From Pseudomonadota bacterium (GTDB lineage: Bacteria; Pseudomonadota; Gammaproteobacteria; Pseudomonadales; Azotimanducaceae), in contig JAQCAK010000166.1 of NCBI GenBank assembly GCA_027621895.1, positions 1 through 5,269 of the forward strand: a stretch of DNA of 5,269 bases, given 5' to 3'. The notes below the pieces were generated by a model that saw nothing but the letters and a program-made list of their open reading frames with translations, did not search any database and was not told the DNA's origin. A program made the translations under genes and the position numbers. This document shows positions 1 to 4,924 of the stretch, in pieces (the first letter of the stretch is position 1; each line of letters begins with the position of its first letter).

Positions 1-246
1 GTCGTTAACCTGGGGCTGGGGTTTCGCGGGCCGCCCGGTTTTTACCGGGCGCTGCTGGCGTCTGGCGACAACGATGCGCGGGGCTCGGCTATCGTCATCC
101 TGGCCACCTTTACCATCACGGCCGCGGGTACCGCGGCGCTGGCACCGTTTATCACACTGGGCCTGCTGCCGCTGGCAGCCATGGCTTCTGCCATCTGCAT
201 CGCATCCGTGGCAACGCTGTTACTGCTGCCGCGGCTGGCTGATTAA
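1..246 (+). CDS. C-terminal end of a membrane transporter, probably MFS type (5' end outside window)
   Basis: Frame 1 is open from the first base to a TAA stop at 244-246 and encodes the last 81 residues of a longer protein. A basic loop (RGPPGFYRALLASGDNDARG, residues 9-28) is followed by two hydrophobic helices, at about residues 29-51 and 53-77, with a very short C-terminal tail ending in LPRLAD. This pattern, a charged cytoplasmic loop and then a closely spaced helical hairpin rich in Ala, Leu and small residues, matches the last two helices of major facilitator superfamily transporters, which sit in the inner membrane. The family is inferred from topology and general appearance, because the N-terminal half with the diagnostic loop motif is missing. 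The substrate cannot be told. The gene converges on the carotenoid oxygenase gene and shares its stop region. Another polytopic permease family is possible. Confidence 0.6.
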   Translation, partial: VVNLGLGFRGPPGFYRALLASGDNDARGSAIVILATFTITAAGTAALAPFITLGLLPLAAMASAICIASVATLLLLPRLAD

Positions 247-1670
247 GCGGTTCGCTGCTGCCTTGCCGTGGCTTCATCCACCCAGGCGGAGTGGAATCCG
301 AACGGCACCCGGGCCGGCATGATCACACGGGCGATGGGGCCATCTTCAAATTGCTCGGCATCAATGATGATGCATTCGCTGCGCTGCAGTTCCTCATCCC
401 ACACAAAGCCGATCACCCAGCCTTCCTGCTCTCTGGTACCACCGGGCTTTGGCGCAAAGATCGGCTCACCGCCGAGTCGGCCGGGGCCATAGGGGTAATG
501 CACGCTGGTTTCGGTCTGCATGTCATAACGGATGATGCCGTCGAAGCCTGAATCCAGGCGATCACCCTTGATACGGGCCGCATAGGAATAGCGGTACGGC
601 TGGCCGATCAAATCCTCGTTGATGCGGGCGAACTCACAGCCCCAATCCGTGTCCAGGGCACGTTCAGTCACGGCGCCGGTTTTCAGGTTCAGGCGCCACT
701 GGTACAGCATGGGCAGGTCGCTGCGGTCACCGGGCTGGGGTTTGACTTCATCACCAATGCTGTTGCGCTCCGAGCGGCAGCCATCAACGACCACCTCCTC
801 GCCGTCTTCATAGGCATTGACCGTGTGATAGCAGTAGCAGCTGGCCACATCGAACCACTGGATCTGGTCACCCTCGGCGCCACGCGCCAGCACGCCCAGG
901 CGTGAGCCGTTCTCCGGCTGGAAAACCAGCATGCTCTTGCCCTGGGCCATGCGTTCGAAATCAAACACGCAGGGCAGATCCAGGATCACCGTGTGGTTCG
1001 AGGTAATCGCGCAGTCATGCATCATCACCGGCTTGGGAATATCCACGCCGGTGGAATGCACCAGCTCGCCCTGGGGATTGATAATCGACACCTTGCAGTG
1101 CGGTTTTTCAATCACGTTGTAGCCATAGGCAATCAACTCGCCTGTACGGGCATCGATCTTGGGATGGGCGGAAAACGGATGGGTCAGCTTGCCGTCGTAG
1201 TCCACCTCGCCGATGGGCGCCAGTTCCGGCAGGGTCACCTGAAAGGGTTTTGCCTGCTCCTGCAGGGCCAGGAATTTGCCCGCATGGAAAATCATGGCGG
1301 TGTTGGCGATGTTCTTCGAGAAGTTGTACTTGCCCGCTTCTTCCGGGCTGGTGCTGAGTCCATCCCAGATATAGTCGCCCTTCTCCCGCTCGGCCAGGTG
1401 GCCCTCCGTTTCCACGAATCGGTTGATATAGGTGGCCTTGCCCTGGCTGAACACCACCTCGTGGATCATGCCGTCACCGGCAAAAGGATGGTATTTCTCG
1501 GGATCGCTGACGAAAACCGGGTTGGCGCCGATGCGCAGGAACGCGCCGTTCAGGCCCGCGGGGATCTCGCCGATCACTTCATGGCAGGGTTCATTGTGCT
1601 CTGCCTGGACGGGGGCGAAATTGCCCTGGAAATAGGGAACGGTGGGGTTTTCGATATCAGCAATGCGCAT
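243..1670 (-). CDS. Carotenoid oxygenase family protein (RPE65 / lignostilbene dioxygenase type non-heme iron enzyme)
   Basis: This 475-residue protein has the usual length for carotenoid cleavage oxygenases, enzymes that use Fe(II) and O2 to split an alkene bond in carotenoids, apocarotenoids or stilbenes into two carbonyl products. The four iron-binding histidines of the seven-bladed propeller are recognisable: H169 (FSAHPKID), H218 (MMHDC), H282 (YHTVNAYED) and H460 (FGFHSAW). The second-shell glutamates also appear present at E138 (LALQEQAKPF), E346 (CEFARIN) and E402 (GGEPIF). The N-terminal IGANPVF and FAGDGMIHEV stretches (47-72) are typical of the family. No signal peptide or membrane segment is evident, so it is probably cytoplasmic. 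The ATG at 1668-1670 has only a weak upstream AGG (minus strand, 9 nt away), but the protein begins where family members begin. The family is secure. The substrate is not: lignostilbene-type or apocarotenoid-type cleavage are both possible. Confidence 0.93.
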   Translation of the reverse strand: MRIADIENPTVPYFQGNFAPVQAEHNEPCHEVIGEIPAGLNGAFLRIGANPVFVSDPEKYHPFAGDGMIHEVVFSQGKATYINRFVETEGHLAEREKGDYIWDGLSTSPEEAGKYNFSKNIANTAMIFHAGKFLALQEQAKPFQVTLPELAPIGEVDYDGKLTHPFSAHPKIDARTGELIAYGYNVIEKPHCKVSIINPQGELVHSTGVDIPKPVMMHDCAITSNHTVILDLPCVFDFERMAQGKSMLVFQPENGSRLGVLARGAEGDQIQWFDVASCYCYHTVNAYEDGEEVVVDGCRSERNSIGDEVKPQPGDRSDLPMLYQWRLNLKTGAVTERALDTDWGCEFARINEDLIGQPYRYSYAARIKGDRLDSGFDGIIRYDMQTETSVHYPYGPGRLGGEPIFAPKPGGTREQEGWVIGFVWDEELQRSECIIIDAEQFEDGPIARVIMPARVPFGFHSAWVDEATARQQRTA

Positions 1671-1731
1671 GTTTTAAGGCCTGTAAATTGACTGGACTTA
1701 ATGTGCCACAGCGCGGGGTTGGGGTCTATCG

Positions 1732-1751
1732 GCCCGCACCGGGGTGCGGGC
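1732..1751. terminator. GC-rich hairpin between two minus-strand genes, possible terminator or attenuator
   Basis: GCCCGCAC at 1732-1739 is the exact reverse complement of GTGCGGGC at 1744-1751, giving an 8-bp GC-rich stem with a 4-nt loop. It lies 37 bp past the stop codon of the small secreted protein gene and about 60 bp before the carotenoid oxygenase start, both on the minus strand. Neither strand has a T-run after the stem, so it is not a classical intrinsic terminator. It could slow or partly stop transcription between the two genes, or protect an mRNA 3' end. Function is inferred from position and stem strength only. Confidence 0.4.
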
Positions 1752-1788
1752 TGTCAAGACGGGTGGTGCTTCAGGGATGTATTCGGGT

Positions 1789-2388
1789 TTATCGAGCAGA
1801 GATCAGCAGTGCTTCGTTCTCGGCGGTGTAGTACTGCTGCATGTCGGCGATGGACTTCATGGCCACCTGCAGGGTCAGGGCCAGGTAACGGCGATTCATC
1901 TTGTCGTTGACGCAGGTGCTGTCGCAGTTGCCGTCCAGCTCAATGCGGGTCGACGTGCTGTGGCTGCCTATCACAACCTGGCGGTGCGCGTCATAGATCT
2001 GCCATTCCAGTGTCAGTTCCAGGTACTGGTCCAGCTGCGGGTTTGCCGGCATCGTGATGGCGTCCAGCACCACCAGAGCGTCGAGTTCCTCGTTATCGAG
2101 GTCCGCATAGACTGCATCAATCTCATTACTGCCGATCAGCACTGCGGGCTGGCGGGTAGCAGGCAGGATGGCGTTGGCCACGGTCATGTCACTGCGCTTG
2201 AAGGCACGCTGCAGGGCGCCGACCACCAGGTGATGGTATCCATTAACACGCTCGGGGCCATATTCGTCATTGTCCAGCAGCATCACGGCAACGCTGACCG
2301 TCTGCTTTTCGCGTTCACCCACAAAGCCAGCCAGCGCGGTGGCCTTGAAGGTCAGGAGGGTAACAAGGATAAGAAGTTTTCTGATCAT
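1789..2388 (-). CDS. Small secreted/periplasmic protein of unknown function
   Basis: I do not recognise this family. From the chosen ATG at 2386-2388 the protein has 199 residues. It starts with a clear Sec signal peptide: MIRK, a hydrophobic core to about residue 13, and an A-x-A site (ATALA, cleavage after A20). An in-frame ATG at 2445 would add 19 hydrophilic residues (MADTQSQRQG...) before the signal and is less likely. The chosen start has GAAGAG on the minus strand at 2396-2401, 7 nt away. There is no lipobox cysteine, so it is probably soluble in the periplasm or exported. The mature part (about 179 residues) alternates beta-like segments (QTVSVAVMLL, DALVVLDAI, LELTLEWQIYD) with helices, loosely like CsgG/LpoB-type periplasmic folds. 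A Cys-x3-Cys pair (C155, C159) could form a disulfide. The gene is divergent from the dehydrogenase operon. The plus-strand reading of the same region is Gly/His/Val-rich and looks like an antisense shadow. Confidence 0.75.
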   Translation of the reverse strand: MIRKLLILVTLLTFKATALAGFVGEREKQTVSVAVMLLDNDEYGPERVNGYHHLVVGALQRAFKRSDMTVANAILPATRQPAVLIGSNEIDAVYADLDNEELDALVVLDAITMPANPQLDQYLELTLEWQIYDAHRQVVIGSHSTSTRIELDGNCDSTCVNDKMNRRYLALTLQVAMKSIADMQQYYTAENEALLISAR

Positions 2389-2395
2389 GGCTTTT

Positions 2396-2401
2396 CTCTT
2401 C
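2396..2401 (-). promoter_or_regulatory. Ribosome binding site that decides the start of the secreted protein gene
   Basis: The minus strand reads GAAGAG here, 7 nt before the ATG at 2386-2388. It supports the internal start that puts the signal peptide at the very N terminus, rather than the in-frame ATG at 2443-2445. Confidence 0.5.
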
Positions 2402-2525
2402 TGGTCAGGGTGTTTGCCCTGCCGCTGTGATTGTGTGTCTGCCATGGGTTATGCACATCCCGTGCCAACCCCAAAAAACCGAGATTATTTATAATTTATT
2501 CAACGGGTTAAGAATCATTATTAAA

Positions 2526-2613
2526 GTGACTTATCGTCCAAAAAAGGTGACCCGTAGTGACCACACCTGACGCCAGACTGTCCCTGTCTGTCACCTGGCG
2601 CGCCCTGCGTCAC
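2526..2613. repeat. Cluster of GTGAC / GTCAC pentamers, possible operator sites
   Basis: GTGAC occurs at 2526-2530, 2547-2551 and 2557-2561, with starts 21 and 10 bp apart, close to two and one helical turns. The inverse form GTCAC occurs at 2590-2594 and 2609-2613, 19 bp apart. Four of the five extend to GTGACC or GGTGAC in one orientation. They lie just downstream of the AT-rich promoter-like tract and upstream of the operon. Phased short repeats of this sort are what a DNA-binding regulator often recognises, but no regulator gene is in the window. Chance occurrence of 5-mers cannot be excluded. Confidence 0.35.
2571..2600. repeat. Imperfect inverted repeat in the operon leader
   Basis: CGCCAG at 2571-2576 pairs with CTGGCG at 2595-2600. 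Inside it, CAGAC at 2574-2578 can alternatively pair with GTCTG at 2586-2590. The two pairings overlap and so exclude each other in part. They could form an mRNA leader hairpin or reflect a dyad operator. Stems are short (5-6 bp), so this is a weak structure. Confidence 0.25.
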
Positions 2614-2678
2614 CAACCCGTGCCGGCATCTGCCCGGCCGGGAACCACCGTGATATGGTAGGAGCCTTGATCGCAAGC

Positions 2679-2686
2679 AGAGGGAG
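2679..2686 (+). promoter_or_regulatory. Ribosome binding site deciding a GTG start for the dehydrogenase gene
   Basis: AGAGGGAG lies 7 nt before the GTG at 2694-2696. The in-frame ATG at 2655 has no purine-rich site ahead of it and would add 13 residues (MVGALIASRGSNS) before the Rossmann-fold strand, where family members have no such extension. GTG is therefore the likelier start. Confidence 0.7.
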
Positions 2687-2693
2687 TAACAGC

Positions 2694-3737
2694 GTGACTT
2701 ACAAGGTTTATCAATGGTCCAGCGGCACCGTGGGTCGTGCCGCTGCCCAGGCCGCCGTGCGGCGGGATTCTCTGGAACTGGTCGGCCTGCACGTTCAGTC
2801 TGCCGACAAGGCCGGCAGAGACATCGGCGAGTTGATCGGCCTGGATCCGCTGGGTATCCCCGCTACCTCGGATATCGAGGCCATCAAGGCTTCCGATGCT
2901 GATGTGGTGATTCACGCTCCCCTGCCCTCGCTGATCTATGGCGACAACCCCGACCAGGACCTGGCAGATTTCTGCGAGTTGCTGGCGGCCGGCAAGAATG
3001 TGATTACCCTGGTGGGTTACCTGTACCCGAAGGTCCACGGCCCCGAGGTCGTGGAACGGCTGGAAGCAGCCTGCCGCGCCGGTAACAGCAGCTTTCACTC
3101 CAGCGGGCTTAACCCCGGCTGGATGGGTGACCTGCTGCCGCTCACCATGAGTTCACTGTGCGAGCGGATCGACCATATCCACGTGCTCGAGATCTCGAAT
3201 TTCGAACACTACCCCTCCCCGGAGATCATGTTTGATTCCATGGGCTTCGGCAGCCCCCCGGACGAATTCGCGGTCAAGAACAAGCGCCAGAAAATCTGGC
3301 TGGACGGCCTCTTTGCAGAAAGCCTGCAGCTGGTGGCAGACGGCCTGGAAATGGGCGTCACAGAGATCAGCAGCACCCTGGAAACCGTGCTGGCCGATGA
3401 AGACATCCAGGTGGCTGCCGGGGTTGTGAAAGCAGGCACCGTCGCCGGTCAGCACTGGCGCTGGGCGGGGCTGGCGGGTGGCCAGGAAGTGGTCGCCCAC
3501 GAAACCATCTGGCGGATGCACGAGCAGGTCGCGCCGGACTGGGCTGACGGCAGCAACCGCATCATCTTCAAGGGCAGTCCGAACATGAACCTGGAACTGC
3601 CGCAGAACTTCGCCTTCATGGACAACGGCATGCTGGCCACCGCCATGCACGCGGTGAACGCGATCCCCTACGTGGTAGAAGCCGGCCCGGGCATCAAGAC
3701 CTTCCTGGACCTGCCCTGGATCTTCGCGCGCAAATAG
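2694..3737 (+). CDS. NAD(P)-dependent oxidoreductase, dihydrodipicolinate reductase / 2,4-diaminopentanoate dehydrogenase-like
   Basis: The 347-residue product from the GTG start has two parts. Residues 1 to about 125 form an N-terminal Rossmann domain: beta strand YKVYQW, then the dinucleotide loop SSGTVGR (9-15), followed by ASDADVVIHAP (67-76) and LLAAGKNVITLVGYLYP (97-112). This resembles the DapB/Gfo-type NAD(P) fold. Residues from about 130 carry a C-terminal catalytic/dimer domain with HSSGLNPGWMGDLLPL (135-150) and SPEIMFDSMGFG (175-186), which I associate with the 2,4-diaminopentanoate dehydrogenase C-terminal family. Members act on amines or on undetermined substrates and are common in catabolic clusters of environmental proteobacteria and actinobacteria. 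The first Gly of the usual GxGxxG motif is Ser9 here. It is the first gene of an operon-like run, with the cupin 24 bp downstream. The product is probably cytoplasmic. The fold and cofactor class are fairly sure; the substrate is unknown. It is unlikely to be a true lysine-pathway DapB. Confidence 0.85.
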   Translation: MTYKVYQWSSGTVGRAAAQAAVRRDSLELVGLHVQSADKAGRDIGELIGLDPLGIPATSDIEAIKASDADVVIHAPLPSLIYGDNPDQDLADFCELLAAGKNVITLVGYLYPKVHGPEVVERLEAACRAGNSSFHSSGLNPGWMGDLLPLTMSSLCERIDHIHVLEISNFEHYPSPEIMFDSMGFGSPPDEFAVKNKRQKIWLDGLFAESLQLVADGLEMGVTEISSTLETVLADEDIQVAAGVVKAGTVAGQHWRWAGLAGGQEVVAHETIWRMHEQVAPDWADGSNRIIFKGSPNMNLELPQNFAFMDNGMLATAMHAVNAIPYVVEAGPGIKTFLDLPWIFARK

Positions 3738-3761
3738 AACAACAGGAAAAGGAGAACGCCC

Positions 3762-4121
3762 ATGGCCCTTGAACCCGGCCCTGCCCATATCATCAAAGGT
3801 TTTCACCAGACCAAGGCCGAGGTGCTGGCAGACATCGCCGCACAGGATATGTGGCCCAGTATTTACGTGTCCGAGCGCATGGACGAACTGCCCCTGCACT
3901 GGCATGAGGGCGACGTCTGCGGCTATGTGCTGGAAGGCAGCAGCTACATCATTAATGAAAAAGGCGAACACATGCCGCTCGCCGCCGGCGACAAGCTGGT
4001 GCTGCCGGCCGGTGCCGTGCATGCCGAGGGTAAAGTCGAGGCCCGCATGGTGTACATTGTGGCCACGGCAGAAGCCAGTAACCTGATGGACGCCCTTAAG
4101 ATTCATTCACCCGAACAATAA
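3762..4121 (+). CDS. Small single-domain cupin protein
   Basis: A 119-residue protein, the size of a single cupin barrel. Cupin motif 1 is at residues 44-59 (LPLHWHEGDVCGYVLEG), with H46 and H48 as metal ligands. Motif 2 is at 76-87 (GDKLVLPAGAVH), with H87 as the third histidine. The position that normally holds the metal-binding Glu of motif 1 (seven residues before G59) is V52 here, with D51 beside it, so the site would be a three-His type or use D51. Cupins of this size act as dioxygenases, isomerases, epimerases or ligand sensors, and the sequence does not tell which. The start is well supported by AAGGAG at 3749-3754, 7 nt before the ATG. Its position between two dehydrogenase genes suggests a catalytic or binding role in the same pathway. 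There is no signal peptide, so it is probably cytoplasmic. Confidence 0.88.
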   Translation: MALEPGPAHIIKGFHQTKAEVLADIAAQDMWPSIYVSERMDELPLHWHEGDVCGYVLEGSSYIINEKGEHMPLAAGDKLVLPAGAVHAEGKVEARMVYIVATAEASNLMDALKIHSPEQ

Positions 4122-4153
4122 CAAGAGACCAGTCCGCTGGCAGGAGCAACAAC

Positions 4154-4906
4154 ATGACGGATCCATTTAGACTCGAGGGCCTGCAGGCCGTGGTGACCGG
4201 TGCCGGCAAGGGCATTGGTCGTGGTATCGCACTGGCGCTGGCCCATGCCGGGGCCGATGTGGTGATCAGTTCCCGCACCCTGGCGGACCTGGAAGAACTC
4301 GCCGAGGAAATCGAGGAGCTCGGTCGCCGGGCAACACCGGTGGTCTGCGATGTGACCCAGATGGCGGAACTGGAAAACCTGGCGGATACCGCCAAAGCGC
4401 TGGGCCCCATAGATATCTGGGTCAACAACGCCGGTGGCCTGCCGGATGCCACCCCCCGTTACCTGACCCGCACCCCGGAAGACCGCTGGGACGCACAGAT
4501 GAACCTGAACCTGAAAGCCGTGTTCATGGCCTGCCAGGTGGCTGCGACACGAATGGACGAGGGCGCCATCATCAATATTTCGTCCAGCTCGGCCAAGTCC
4601 CAGGGGAGCGTGAAAAACGGCCCCTACGGCGCGTCAAAGGCCGCGGTGAATCACCTGACCCAGACCTTTGCGCTGGAGCTGGCACCAAAGATTCGGGTCA
4701 ACGCGGTGGCCCCGGGCCCGATCCCGACCGACAACTTCAACGAGTCGACCAACTTCCCTGAAGACACCCCCATCGAGAAGATCCTGCGCGTGCCGCTGGG
4801 CCGCCTGGGTGAACCGGCCGACATTGGCCACGCCGTGGTCTTTATGGCGTCACCGGCGTCCAGTTGGGTCACCGGGCAGTGCCTGTACGTCACCGGCGGG
4901 CTGTAA
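4154..4906 (+). CDS. Short-chain dehydrogenase/reductase (classical SDR, FabG-like)
   Basis: The 250-residue product has all landmarks of a classical SDR: the cofactor loop TGAGKGIG (15-22), CDV with D66 near the adenine, NNAG (91-94), N119 in LNLKAVF, the catalytic S145 in NISSSS, Y158 and K162 in YGASK, and the PGPIPTD stretch (187-193) after the active site. R41 after the second strand (ISSRT) suggests NADP(H) preference. It would interconvert an alcohol and a ketone. The substrate cannot be told, and FabG-like sequences are used in many pathways. The protein stops at VTGGL, a few residues shorter than many relatives that end in DGG plus a short tail. AGGAG at 4142-4146 lies 7 nt before the ATG. 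The gene follows the cupin by 32 bp and precedes the EthD-like gene by 18 bp, so it is probably co-transcribed with both. Confidence 0.93.
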   Translation: MTDPFRLEGLQAVVTGAGKGIGRGIALALAHAGADVVISSRTLADLEELAEEIEELGRRATPVVCDVTQMAELENLADTAKALGPIDIWVNNAGGLPDATPRYLTRTPEDRWDAQMNLNLKAVFMACQVAATRMDEGAIINISSSSAKSQGSVKNGPYGASKAAVNHLTQTFALELAPKIRVNAVAPGPIPTDNFNESTNFPEDTPIEKILRVPLGRLGEPADIGHAVVFMASPASSWVTGQCLYVTGGL

Positions 4907-4924
4907 CAGACGGAAACAGTAACC

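Larger units (their letters stand above)
2389..2693. promoter_or_regulatory. Divergent intergenic regulatory region
   Basis: This 305-bp stretch holds no convincing gene and lies between two divergently transcribed genes, so it should carry both promoters. Positions 2472-2530 are strikingly AT-rich compared with the GC-rich surroundings and include a perfect plus-strand TATAAT at 2490-2495, although no good TTGACA box lies 16-18 bp upstream. The same tract on the minus strand offers TTGAAT and TATAAA-like boxes with poor spacing. The right half (about 2540-2690) is GC-rich and contains repeated GTGAC/GTCAC pentamers, an 8-bp palindrome GGCGCGCC (2597-2604) and a 10-bp palindrome CCCGGCCGGG (2633-2642). 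If transcription starts near 2500, the operon mRNA would have an untranslated leader of nearly 200 nt. The promoter location is inferred from composition and gene orientation. Confidence 0.6.

Noticed and set aside
993..1691. Long plus-strand open frame (232 residues) opposite the carotenoid oxygenase gene
   Set aside because: The minus-strand frame has all four iron-ligand histidines and full family length. The plus frame has no recognisable motif and is explained by GC-rich codon bias.
1690..1712. TGGCAC on the minus strand, as in a sigma-54 -24 box, ahead of the oxygenase gene
   Set aside because: The partner TTGC element is absent at the required spacing (GTCC stands there), so it is not a convincing sigma-54 promoter.
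1744..2430. Plus-strand open frame of 228 residues opposite the secreted protein gene
   Set aside because: It has low-complexity Val/Gly/His/Gln composition and no ribosome site. The opposite strand has a signal peptide and a good start.
2597..2642. GGCGCGCC and CCCGGCCGGG palindromes as a terminator or attachment site
   Set aside because: Short GC palindromes are expected in GC-rich DNA. There is no T-run, no flanking direct repeats and no mobile-element gene nearby.
2610..3098. Minus-strand open frame of 162 residues over the dehydrogenase start
   Set aside because: It lies opposite the conserved Rossmann domain and has no family features.
3153..4106. Minus-strand open frame of 317 residues crossing the dehydrogenase and cupin genes
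   Set aside because: It spans two well-supported plus-strand genes and their gap, is His/Gly/Val-rich as antisense frames are, and shows no domain.
4157..4176. GGATCC and CTCGAG close together at the SDR start, as in a cloning vector
   Set aside because: Both hexamers sit inside codons of a normal SDR N terminus with continuous native context; chance occurrence.
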